A DNA stretch of 64,000 nt from Capnocytophaga bilenii. Its GTDB lineage: Bacteria > Bacteroidota > Bacteroidia > Flavobacteriales > Flavobacteriaceae. Position 1 is the stretch's first letter, and each line of letters starts with the position of its first letter. The notes under the pieces were generated by a model that searched no databases, was not told the origin of the DNA, and saw only the letters and a list, made by a program, of their open reading frames with translations. The position numbers were made by a program, and so were the translations under genes. The stretch spans positions 124,001 through 188,000 of the forward strand of contig NZ_JAGDYP010000005.1 of the NCBI RefSeq assembly GCF_017565765.1, read 5' to 3'. This document shows positions 51,245 through 59,464 of the stretch, in pieces.

Positions 51245-53368
51245 TTGACAAACATTCAATTTATAAAAAGCAAAACACAACTCACCGAAAAATCTATTGA
51301 AAACACTCTGTTGCTACTTGCCGAAGGCTGCACCATACCCTTTATTGCTCGCTATAGAAAAGACCATACTCAGAATTTAGACGAAGTAGCGATTGAACAA
51401 ATAGCTAAAGCCCAAAGTGAGTACGACAATATCCTAAAACGAAAAGAAACCATATTATCCTCTATAGAAGAACAAGGTAAGCTCACCGATGACCTTCGCA
51501 AGCGTATAGAAGACTCTTTTGAACTCAATGAATTGGAAGACCTTTACTTGCCTTACAAGAAAAAACGAAAAACCAAAGCCGATGTAGCTAAAGAAAAGGG
51601 ATTGGAACCACTCGCCAAACAAATAATGAGCCAGCGAGTAAATAATCTTGAACTATTAGCTGCCAAATACCTATCCGATAAAGTAACTACCGAAGAAGAA
51701 GCACTACAAGGGGCATCGGATATAATAGCCGAATGGATAAATGAAAATACCTATGTGCGCCGCAGTTTACGAAGAATATTTCAGCGAAAAGCTGCCGTAA
51801 TTACCGAAGTACAAAAAGATAAAGCCAATGAGGAGGAGGCACAAAAATACGAGCAGTATTTTGAATGGGACGAGCCACTCAGCAAAGCCCCTTCACATCG
51901 CTTATTGGCAATGTTGCGCGCTGAGAAAGAAGGTTTTATCAAGATGAAAGTACAGGTAGCTCCTGAAGATACTTTGCCTTTTATAGAAGATAACCTCATT
52001 AAAAGTGAAGGCGAAACTGCCAATTTCTTGAGAAAAACCATAAAAGATAGCTACAAACGATTATTAGAGCCTTCCATTTCTAACGAAATATTGCAAGAAG
52101 CTAAAAATAAAGCTGATGAGAAAGCAATAAGTGTATTTTCTGAAAACTTATCACAGCTGTTATTGGCTTCGCCACTGGGAGAAAAACGCATTATAGCTAT
52201 TGACCCAGGATACCGCACAGGGTGCAAAGTGGTATGCTTAGACGAGAAAGGCGACCTACTGCAGCACGATGTGATTTATCCACACCCTCCACAACAAAAC
52301 ACTGCCGAAGCGGCTAAAAAGCTACAAACAATGGTAAGCAAACACGCCATTGAAGCTATTAGTATAGGCAATGGAACTGCTTCGCGCGAAACCGAAAGCT
52401 TTGTAAAGAATATTCGTTTTGCTACCCCTGTAGATGTGTTTGTAGTGAGCGAGGCGGGTGCCTCAGTTTATTCAGCATCTAAAATAGCCCGTGATGAATT
52501 TCCCGATTACGATGTAACAGTACGAGGCGCAGTATCTATAGGCAGACGCTTAGCCGACCCTTTGGCTGAATTAGTAAAAATAGACCCCAAATCAATAGGA
52601 GTAGGACAATATCAGCACGATGTAAATCAATCGCTACTGAAAGACGAACTAGATGCTACGGTAATACGTTGCGTAAACAAAGTAGGCGTAAACCTAAATA
52701 CTGCGAGCAAGTCGTTATTGAGTTACGTGTCGGGGATAGGCGAAAAGATGGCAGAAAACATCGTAAATTATCGTTCTACCAACGGAGCCTTTAACAAGCG
52801 TGAAGAGCTGAAGAAAGTACCTCGACTTGGAGATAAAGTATATCAGCAAGCGGTAGCTTTTTTGCGAGTGCACAACCCCAAAAATCCGTTAGACAATTCG
52901 GCAGTACACCCTGAAGCCTATCCCATAGTAAAACAGATGGCTAAAGACATAGGTATTTCGGTAGAAAAGCTAATAGCCAACAAACAAGCCATTGCAAATA
53001 TCAACATAAAAAACTACCAAACCGATACGGCAGGAGAATTGTATCTAAAAGATGTACTAAAAGAATTAGAAAAACCAGGACTTGACCCACGCGAGAAAGC
53101 CAAAGTATTTGAGTTTGACCCCAATGTAAAAACCTTTGACGACCTACGCGAGGGAATGATACTAAACGGCATCGTAAACAACATTACTGCTTTTGGTTGT
53201 TTTGTAGATATAGGTATCAAAGAAAGTGGATTAGTGCATATTTCGCAACTAAAAGACGATTATATTACCGATGTGAATGAGGTAGTAAAGTTACATCAGC
53301 AAGTACAAGTAAAGGTGGTAGCCCTTGATAGTGTGCGCAAAAGGATTTCACTGAGTATGATAATCTGA
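51245..53368 (+). CDS. tex: Tex family RNA-binding protein
   Basis: 707 residues with a TTG start at 51245; no better ATG lies upstream in frame. Domains: helical N-terminus beginning EGCTIPFIARYRKD, YqgF-like region ALDPGYRTG-type (IIAIDPGYRTGCKVVCLD near 320), helix-hairpin-helix ASKSLLSYVSGIGEKMAENIV near 485, and an S1 domain at the C-terminus (GMILNGIVNNITAFGCFVDIG). Tex homologues help transcription and RNA handling. pyrH follows after its own promoter. Confidence 0.94.
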   Translation: MTNIQFIKSKTQLTEKSIENTLLLLAEGCTIPFIARYRKDHTQNLDEVAIEQIAKAQSEYDNILKRKETILSSIEEQGKLTDDLRKRIEDSFELNELEDLYLPYKKKRKTKADVAKEKGLEPLAKQIMSQRVNNLELLAAKYLSDKVTTEEEALQGASDIIAEWINENTYVRRSLRRIFQRKAAVITEVQKDKANEEEAQKYEQYFEWDEPLSKAPSHRLLAMLRAEKEGFIKMKVQVAPEDTLPFIEDNLIKSEGETANFLRKTIKDSYKRLLEPSISNEILQEAKNKADEKAISVFSENLSQLLLASPLGEKRIIAIDPGYRTGCKVVCLDEKGDLLQHDVIYPHPPQQNTAEAAKKLQTMVSKHAIEAISIGNGTASRETESFVKNIRFATPVDVFVVSEAGASVYSASKIARDEFPDYDVTVRGAVSIGRRLADPLAELVKIDPKSIGVGQYQHDVNQSLLKDELDATVIRCVNKVGVNLNTASKSLLSYVSGIGEKMAENIVNYRSTNGAFNKREELKKVPRLGDKVYQQAVAFLRVHNPKNPLDNSAVHPEAYPIVKQMAKDIGISVEKLIANKQAIANINIKNYQTDTAGELYLKDVLKELEKPGLDPREKAKVFEFDPNVKTFDDLREGMILNGIVNNITAFGCFVDIGIKESGLVHISQLKDDYITDVNEVVKLHQQVQVKVVALDSVRKRISLSMII

Positions 53369-53395
53369 CACTTCAAAAAAAACTTTTGTTAATTA

Positions 53396-53427
53396 TTTGG
53401 TAGTTCTGATAAAAATAAGTACTTTTG
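53396..53427 (+). promoter_or_regulatory. Promoter of pyrH
   Basis: TTTG at 53396-53399 and TACTTTTG at 53420-53427 with a 20-nt spacer, 37 nt upstream of the pyrH ATG. Confidence 0.7.
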
Positions 53428-53464
53428 TAAAATTTTAATGATTAACAAAATTATTTCTATAACT

Positions 53465-54172
53465 ATGAAATATAAAAGGATTTTACTCAAGCTCAGCGGG
53501 GAAGCCCTTATGGGAAGTCGCCAGTACGGGATAGACTCTGCTCGTTTAAAGGAGTATGCTACTGAAATTAAAGAGGTAGTAAAACAAGGTGTAGAAGTAG
53601 CTATAGTGATTGGTGGCGGCAATATTTTTCGAGGAGTAGCAGGGGCTAGCAATGGTATGGATAGAGTGCAAGGCGACTATATGGGTATGCTCGCTACGGT
53701 TATTAACTCACTAGCTCTGCAAAGTGCTTTGGAAGACGAAGGTATCTTTACCCGCTTACAAACAGCTATCAAGATGGAATCTATAGCAGAGCCGTTTATC
53801 AAACGCCGTGCAGTACGCCACTTAGAGAAAGGACGTGTGGTTATTTTTGGAGCAGGTACTGGCAATCCTTACTTTACAACCGACTCGGCAGCAGTACTTC
53901 GCGCTATTGAAATCAATGCTGATGTAATTCTTAAAGGCACTCGTGTAGATGGTATCTATACAGCTGACCCTGAGAAAGATCCTAATGCAGTAAAATTCAA
54001 TAACATTTCTTTCAATGAATGTATTGACAAAAACTTGAAAATAATGGATATGACTGCTTTTACCCTTAGCCAAGAGAACCATTTGCCTATTATTGTATTT
54101 GATATGAACAAAAAAGGCAATCTCGCTAAAGTAGTAGCAGGGGAAAATGTAGGAACCGTAGTTAATGATTAA
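53465..54172 (+). CDS. pyrH: UMP kinase
   Basis: 235 residues from the ATG at 53465 ([17 protein letters not shown]), the standard family start; an ATG at 53438 would add nine residues. Visible are [19 protein letters not shown], and [16 protein letters not shown]. It phosphorylates UMP for pyrimidine nucleotide synthesis. The last codons and stop (VVND, TAA) are the first unit of an ATTAATGG-type repeat that continues into the gap. Confidence 0.96.
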   Translation: MKYKRILLKLSGEALMGSRQYGIDSARLKEYATEIKEVVKQGVEVAIVIGGGNIFRGVAGASNGMDRVQGDYMGMLATVINSLALQSALEDEGIFTRLQTAIKMESIAEPFIKRRAVRHLEKGRVVIFGAGTGNPYFTTDSAAVLRAIEINADVILKGTRVDGIYTADPEKDPNAVKFNNISFNECIDKNLKIMDMTAFTLSQENHLPIIVFDMNKKGNLAKVVAGENVGTVVND

Positions 54173-54206
54173 TGGTTAATGGTTAATGATTAATGGTTAA
54201 TGATTA
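54164..54206. repeat. 7-bp tandem repeat (TTAATGR) starting at the pyrH stop codon
   Basis: Six units of TTAATGG or TTAATGA run from the pyrH C-terminal codons into the gap. The same heptamer forms the larger array at 55083-55180. Confidence 0.8.
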
Positions 54207-54219
54207 GATTTTGATATAA

Positions 54220-54269
54220 ACTTTGCCAAAGTTTATAATTGCTTGTTGTGCTACGACCTTTGGCAAAGT
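54220..54269. repeat. Palindrome of the ACTTTGCCAAAG family
   Basis: ACTTTGCCAAAG (54220-54231) pairs perfectly with CTTTGGCAAAGT (54258-54269). The loop contains TTGTGCTACGACC. The reverse complement of this block closely matches the block at 57352-57400, so these are two inverted copies of one element. Confidence 0.75.
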
Positions 54270-54358
54270 GTAGTGATAAGTAACTCGGAGCCCCTTATAA
54301 AACTCCAAACCCTATGAGTTTCTCATCATTCTCTAACAACTAACAACAAATAAACAAT

Positions 54359-55078
54359 ATGTTAAAAGACATTTTAGATTTTAGAAGGGCGGTGCGTTAT
54401 TACGCTCCTACGCCTATTAGTGAAGAGAAGGTGCGGGAGTGCCTTAAATTGGCTACTCTGGCTCCTACCACCTATAATATGCAGTTGTATGAAGTATATC
54501 ACATCACCGATAAGGAACTACTCAAAAAACTGGGACACGCTTGCCTTGACCAGCAAACGGCTACTACAGCACAGCAAATGGTAGTATTCGTTACCCGACA
54601 GGACAAACACCGTCTGCACGCCAAGAAGGTTTTAGAGTTTGAACGCGGTAATATACAGCGCAATAGTCCGCCAGAGAAACAAGCCAAGCGCATCAAGGAA
54701 CAAGAGAAGTTTTACAACCAGCTGATGCCTTTTCTCTTTAGCAGGTGTTTTGGTCTTTTGGGTCTTTTGCGCAAGACTTTTGGGGTAGTTAGCAGTTGGT
54801 TTCACCCTATGATGCAACTCGTTTCTGAAAGTGATATGCGGGTGAATGTACACAAGAGTTGCGGATTGGTAGCGCAAACCTTTATGCTGGCAATGGCAGA
54901 AGCAGGCTATGACACCTGTCCTATAGAAGGCTTTGATAGCCGACGCGTAAAAAAGATATTACACCTGCCTTATGGAGCAGAAGTGAATATGCTCGTATCT
55001 TGCGGACTGCGTGAAGATCAAGGCATTCGGGGAGAACGTTTTAGGCTTCCTTTTGAAGAAATATACAAGAAGAAATAA
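54359..55078 (+). CDS. nitroreductase family protein
   Basis: 239 residues. The N-terminus DFRRAVRYYAPTPISEEKV and LATLAPTTYNMQLYEVYHI is typical of FMN-dependent nitroreductases, as are GLVAQTFMLAMAEAGYDTCPIEGFD and LVSCGLREDQGIRGERFRLP. It probably reduces quinones, nitro compounds or a flavin-linked substrate with NAD(P)H. It is flanked by two repeat arrays and stands alone. Confidence 0.87.
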   Translation: MLKDILDFRRAVRYYAPTPISEEKVRECLKLATLAPTTYNMQLYEVYHITDKELLKKLGHACLDQQTATTAQQMVVFVTRQDKHRLHAKKVLEFERGNIQRNSPPEKQAKRIKEQEKFYNQLMPFLFSRCFGLLGLLRKTFGVVSSWFHPMMQLVSESDMRVNVHKSCGLVAQTFMLAMAEAGYDTCPIEGFDSRRVKKILHLPYGAEVNMLVSCGLREDQGIRGERFRLPFEEIYKKK

Positions 55079-55082
55079 GAAC

Positions 55083-55180
55083 AATGATTAATGGTTAATG
55101 ATTAATGGTTAATGATTAATGATTAATGGTTGATGATTAATGGTTAATGGTTAATGGTTAATGGTTAATGATTAAAATGA
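55083..55180. repeat. AT-rich 7-bp tandem repeat, about 13 units
   Basis: Units of TTAATGG and TTAATGA fill the gap between the nitroreductase gene and the small membrane protein pair, in the same pattern as the short array at 54164. All heptamers contain TAA, so stop codons recur in all frames. Confidence 0.85.
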
Positions 55181-55183
55181 TTA

Positions 55184-55387
55184 ATGAAAGTATTATTCAA
55201 TTGGTGTTGTGAAGTAATGCAATCATTGGCAAATTTCACAGGGTTTACCTATAAAGAAGTGAATGCTATTGTCTTTATTTTTCTAATGCCTATGGTAGAT
55301 ATTGCTCTTTTGCTACTTTTTGTAGTTAAATACGTGCAATACAGAGAGAAAAAGCGCTTTATTAAACAATTAAAAGCACAATGCTAA
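55184..55387 (+). CDS. small membrane protein A of a paralogous pair
   Basis: 67 residues with one long hydrophobic segment (about residues 24-47) and a basic tail. The core FTGFTYKEVNAIVFIFLMP is closely like the next gene (FGTTYEAVNIYLFVIIQP), so the two are paralogues. It overlaps gene B by 7 nt. I do not recognise the family. It could be a holin-like or lipid-interacting peptide, or a subunit of a larger membrane complex; nothing decides this. Confidence 0.6.
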   Translation: MKVLFNWCCEVMQSLANFTGFTYKEVNAIVFIFLMPMVDIALLLLFVVKYVQYREKKRFIKQLKAQC

Positions 55388-55614
55388 TGGAACAAAATCT
55401 ATTACATAGATGTTTTGACCTTGCAGTGGAAGGCTTGTATTTATTAGCAGATTCTTTTGGAACTACTTATGAAGCAGTGAACATCTATTTGTTTGTGATT
55501 ATACAACCATTATTGACAATTTTATTGATTGTGGCTATTTTCTTCTTTCATAAGAAGAATAATAACCTACAAATGAAAATAGAAAAGTTACTATCAAACA
55601 AAACTAATTCCTAA
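55381..55614 (+). CDS. small membrane protein B of a paralogous pair
   Basis: 77 residues with one hydrophobic segment (about residues 34-57), then a basic end. It shares with gene A the pattern TxEAVNxxxFxxxxPxxxxxLL. Its start lies inside the end of gene A (7-nt overlap), which suggests translational coupling. frr follows 32 nt later. Confidence 0.6.
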   Translation: MLMEQNLLHRCFDLAVEGLYLLADSFGTTYEAVNIYLFVIIQPLLTILLIVAIFFFHKKNNNLQMKIEKLLSNKTNS

Positions 55615-55646
55615 TAACTAACATTTAATAAATAAAAACAAATACA

Positions 55647-56201
55647 ATGAACGAAGAAATTAATATTATCTTAGACAGTACATCAGAAGCGATGCAAGAA
55701 GCATTGCAACACTTGGATAAAGCATTGGGCAATATTCGTGCAGGCAAAGCAAGTCCGCAAATGGTAAGCAGTGTAATGGTAGATTATTACGGAGCACAAA
55801 CACCTCTAAGCCAAGTTGCTAACGTATCAGCTCCTGATTCTCGTACCATCTCTATTCAGCCTTGGGAAAAGAAGATGATTCAGCCTATTGAAAAAGCTAT
55901 CCAGATAGCCAACTTAGGTTTTAACCCTATGAACAACGGCGAAATGGTGATTATCACTGTCCCACCGCTTACTGAAGAACGCCGCCGTGAATTGGTAAAA
56001 CAAGCTAAAGGAGAAGGGGAAGATGCTAAAATAAGTGTGCGAAATGCCCGACAAGAAGCAAATAAGGAGATAAAAAAAGTAGAAACTTCTGACGATATCA
56101 AGAAAGATGCTGAAGAGCGTGTACAAAAACTTACTGATAAATACATCAAAAAAGTAGAAGAAGTATTGGCTACTAAAGAAGCTGAAATATTGAAAGTTTA
56201 A
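55647..56201 (+). CDS. frr: ribosome recycling factor
   Basis: 184 residues. IRAGKASPQMVSSVMVDYYG (near residues 33-52), SPDSRTISIQPW-type ISIQPWEKKM, and the C-terminal VQKLTDKYIKKVEEVLATK are diagnostic. It splits post-termination ribosomes together with EF-G. It precedes prfB by 33 nt, a sensible translation-termination pair. Confidence 0.96.
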   Translation: MNEEINIILDSTSEAMQEALQHLDKALGNIRAGKASPQMVSSVMVDYYGAQTPLSQVANVSAPDSRTISIQPWEKKMIQPIEKAIQIANLGFNPMNNGEMVIITVPPLTEERRRELVKQAKGEGEDAKISVRNARQEANKEIKKVETSDDIKKDAEERVQKLTDKYIKKVEEVLATKEAEILKV

Positions 56202-56234
56202 TTTAGGTAAGAAATAAGAGTTAAGAATTAAAAA

Positions 56235-57342
56235 ATGACAAACACCGAACAAGTAAAGGATTTAGTGAATCGCCTGGGTGCGTTAAGGAGGTATCTTTGA
56301 CATAGATGCCAAACGCATTGAAATAAGTAACGAAGAAGAAAAGACTTTTGCACCTAACTTTTGGGACAATGCTAAAGAAGCAGAAAAAGTAATGCGTGAG
56401 CTTCGCACTAAAAAAAAATGGGTAGAAGACTACGAGGAAGCCGAAAGTCTTACCTCGGATGTAGAAGTACTACTTGATTTTTTTAAAGAAGGAGAAGCCA
56501 CAGCCGAAGAGATAGATCAGCAATACACCCAAGCCCTACACGCTATTGAGGCTTTGGAGTTCCGCAATATGCTTTCAGATGAGGGAGATGCTATGAGTGC
56601 TGTATTGCAAATTACAGCAGGAGCTGGTGGTACTGAAAGTTGCGACTGGGCTTCAATGCTCTTGCGTATGTATACAATGTGGTGCAACAACCAGAAATAC
56701 AAGGTAAAAACACTGAACTTTCAAGAGGGCGATGTGGCTGGTATTAAAACAGTTACTATTGAAATTGAAGGTGAATATGCTTTTGGCTACCTCAAAGGAG
56801 AGAATGGGGTACATAGGTTGGTACGTATTTCACCCTTTGATAGCAATGCCAAACGCCATACCTCATTTGCCTCGGTATATGTATATCCGCTGGCAGATGA
56901 CACTATTGAAATAGAAATCAACCCTGCAGATATTACCTTTGAGACGATGCGCTCAAGTGGGGCTGGCGGACAGAATGTAAACAAAGTAGAGACCGCAGTG
57001 CGCTTGCGTCACCACCCCACAGGTATTATTATTGAGAACTCCGAAACCCGCAGTCAGCTTGATAATAAAAACAAGGCATTGCAGTTGCTCAAATCGCAGT
57101 TGTATGAAATAGAGCTAAAAAAGCGTCAAGCCAAACGCGATGAAATAGAGGCAGGCAAAATGAAGATAGAATGGGGTTCGCAAATACGCAACTATGTGAT
57201 GCACCCTTACAAACTCGTAAAGGATGTACGTACTAATTACGAATCTACCGATGTAGATAGCGTAATGAATGGTGAGCTCGATGAATTCTTGAAAGCCTAC
57301 CTGATGCTTATGGGCACAAGTCGCACGGGCGATACTGATTAA
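56235..57342 (+). CDS. prfB: peptide chain release factor 2 with programmed +1 frameshift
   Basis: About 368 residues made from two frames. Zero frame starts ATG at 56235 and reads [15 protein letters not shown]... to an in-frame TGA at 56298. The +1 frame continues [10 protein letters not shown] to 57342. An internal Shine-Dalgarno AGGAGG (56286-56291), then TAT CTT TGAC, is the classic RF2 autoregulatory slip site. The tripeptide motif SPF and GGQ motif [11 protein letters not shown] confirm RF2, which reads TGA and TAA. The shift senses low RF2 levels. frr lies just upstream. Confidence 0.96.
56286..56300 (+). promoter_or_regulatory. RF2 programmed frameshift site
   Basis: AGGAGG, TAT, CTT, TGA, with C as the next base: a Shine-Dalgarno element 3 nt before the slippery CTT-TGA. 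It matches the known bacterial prfB frameshift element. Confidence 0.95.
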
Positions 57343-57351
57343 TAAAATATA

Positions 57352-57406
57352 ACTTTGCCAAAGGTTGTAGCACAACAGGCTATAAAAACTTTGGCAAAGT
57401 ATTTTT
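57352..57406 (+). terminator. Palindrome of the ACTTTGCCAAAG family, acting as terminator of prfB
   Basis: ACTTTGCCAAAG (57352-57363) pairs with CTTTGGCAAAGT (57389-57400), and ATTTTTT follows. It is an inverted copy of the 54220-54269 block. Confidence 0.75.
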
Positions 57407-57515
57407 TAATAATGCATCTATTTATGTACACCTATTTTACCGATAAATACAATTTAAAAATCATTTATTCCCATCAAGGGTATGGCATTCCATACGATTA
57501 TACAGAGGAATACCT

Positions 57516-58271
57516 GTGGAATTATTTTTTATGGATAAGGATATAAAATCATTTGATGATTTTTTGCCTTTTGCTGATACTGTAAAAAGTATAAATTTTT
57601 TGAGGTGCACTTTAGATGATGTATATTCGTTGGCAGAAGCTCATTTGCCTTCTTTGAGGAGTTTAGATATAGGAGATTTTGAAACAGATAGTTTAAAAGA
57701 TGTATGTTTACCTTTTTTACGGGAGTTGGTATTGCCTTATTCGGTTAATAGTTTGAAAGGAGCTTATATTCCTTTGCTTGAGAAATTGGATGCTGAACAT
57801 TTTAAAGAAATAGATGTTACATTGCCCAAGCTCAAAAAATTACATATAAAGTTGAAAGGTTTTGATTTTTCTTCATTTAAAAATACTCCTAATTTGCGAG
57901 AATTGTATGCAGTTCATACTTATTATGATGACCCGCAAACTTTTGATGGCTTGGAGGTATGCAAAAAATTAAAATATATTGAGATGCTATCTTGTCCTTT
58001 TAAAAACTTTCTTCCGTTTAGTAAATTGAAGTCTCTTGAGCATTTAAATGTAAGTTATGACTCCAAAATAGAAAGTTTAGAAGGCTTAGAGCAATTGCCA
58101 AATCTAAAAGAGCTCTGTTTGTTTGACAATGATTTTATCAAAGAAATAGATGATATATCGCTTATTAAGAATTTAAAAAGATTAGAAATAGAAAAACATA
58201 AGGTTGCAAAAATAATAGATGAAATAAGAAAACGAGATATTGCACTTTGGATAATACCAGATGAAAGTTGA
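57516..58271 (+). CDS. leucine-rich-repeat protein, possibly frameshifted at its N-terminus
   Basis: 251 residues as drawn. Repeats of about 22 residues are seen, such as LPSLRSLDIGDFE, LPFLRELVLPYSV, LPKLKKLHIKLKG, and LEGLEQLPNLKELCLFDND. No signal peptide, so it is likely cytoplasmic. In another frame just upstream (about 57424-57546) a conserved-looking protein stretch (YTDKYNLKIIYSHQGYG-like, ending YTEEYLWNYF) runs into the T-run at 57522-57527; it would join this frame by a 1-base slip. So the gene may be a frameshifted or mis-called version of a longer one. The next LRR gene starts 3 nt after the stop. Confidence 0.65.
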   Translation: MELFFMDKDIKSFDDFLPFADTVKSINFLRCTLDDVYSLAEAHLPSLRSLDIGDFETDSLKDVCLPFLRELVLPYSVNSLKGAYIPLLEKLDAEHFKEIDVTLPKLKKLHIKLKGFDFSSFKNTPNLRELYAVHTYYDDPQTFDGLEVCKKLKYIEMLSCPFKNFLPFSKLKSLEHLNVSYDSKIESLEGLEQLPNLKELCLFDNDFIKEIDDISLIKNLKRLEIEKHKVAKIIDEIRKRDIALWIIPDES

Positions 58272-58273
58272 TA

Positions 58274-59257
58274 ATGAACAAAGAAATTAAATTTTATTCA
58301 GATTATGATGGAAATAATCTCGCTTTATTAGAGATAAATAATGCGAGTGATGAAACTATTTTACAACTAAAAGAAATAGAGAATCATATTATTAGGCTTC
58401 GTTTTGAAGCACCTCCTAAATCTGAGAAGTTACAAGTGCTATCAGAGGTACTGGCAAAACCTCATAAATCGGTGTTTATATTGCAATTGCTAAGAGAAAA
58501 TAATCAAGAGGCTTGGATAAATATAGAGGATTTTAAAAGTGTATGGAATGTAGAACAAGTGTTTATTAACAATAGAGATTGGGGATTTGATTCGCTCAAA
58601 GGTATTGAGTATTTTCAAAACCTAAAAGAATTAGTTTTGGTACTTCGGTATGATAAAAATCTAAGTCTTACACCTTTGGAATCTTGCCATAAATTGGAAA
58701 AGATTAACTTAGAACTTCCTCTAACAAAAAAACAACATCAAGAGTTATCGATGTTGCAATCATTAAAGAAAATGAATGTGAGAGGCTTACAAACAGATTT
58801 ACTTCAAGCAATGCCCGCTATGGAGTTTTTGGAAGTGCAAGGGCTACAAAGCACAGACCTCGACAAGAAGATGCCTAATTTGAAAGAATTGTTGCTATTC
58901 AATAGCAATAAGTTAGAAGACATCAGTTTTATTTCGAGGTTAATATATTTAGAAAGTTTATCATTTTGGGGAGCTAATAAAATTGCTAGACTCCCTTCAC
59001 TTGTCGAACTAAAACAACTTACCTATCTTTCGTTGATGAATATGAAAGAACTCACTGATATTTTCAGTATCAAAGAGGTGAAGCAACTGCGCCATTTACG
59101 TATTGCTACCAATTCGTTTAGATTAGGAGATTTGTCTTGGCTTGTTCCTGAAGTATTCCCTTTTTTGGAAAGTATTACAGTAAAACTCAAAACGATGAAA
59201 GAAACGAGAAACTTTTTGGAAAGATTTCCTGAGATAGGAAAGATACAATACAATTAG
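58274..59257 (+). CDS. leucine-rich-repeat protein
   Basis: 327 residues from the ATG at 58274 (MNKEIKFYSDYDGNN); a TTG two codons earlier is an alternative. Repeats with the L..L.L pattern include FQNLKELVLVLRY, LQSLKKMNVRGL, MPNLKELLLFNSNKLEDI, and LKQLTYLSLMNMKELTDI. It is cytoplasmic by lack of signal. It directly follows another LRR gene, probably in the same operon; such tandem LRR or immunity-like genes are common in Bacteroidota, but no toxin partner is seen. Function unknown. Confidence 0.75.
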   Translation: MNKEIKFYSDYDGNNLALLEINNASDETILQLKEIENHIIRLRFEAPPKSEKLQVLSEVLAKPHKSVFILQLLRENNQEAWINIEDFKSVWNVEQVFINNRDWGFDSLKGIEYFQNLKELVLVLRYDKNLSLTPLESCHKLEKINLELPLTKKQHQELSMLQSLKKMNVRGLQTDLLQAMPAMEFLEVQGLQSTDLDKKMPNLKELLLFNSNKLEDISFISRLIYLESLSFWGANKIARLPSLVELKQLTYLSLMNMKELTDIFSIKEVKQLRHLRIATNSFRLGDLSWLVPEVFPFLESITVKLKTMKETRNFLERFPEIGKIQYN

Positions 59258-59464
59258 ATTAAAAGAGATACAACGATTAAAACTATTTTAGTGATGTTAT
59301 ATGGAGTTTGTTTTTGGTTGTTGAACAAGAATAAAGACAATGTTTTATTAGACAATAGTGGAATAGAGAAGAGTTAGAATGTAATATAAAGAAGAGTTAA
59401 TAATGGAAGCAGATAATTATATCCTCTCAATGATAAAAAAGTAGATAATGTGATATATTAAAAT

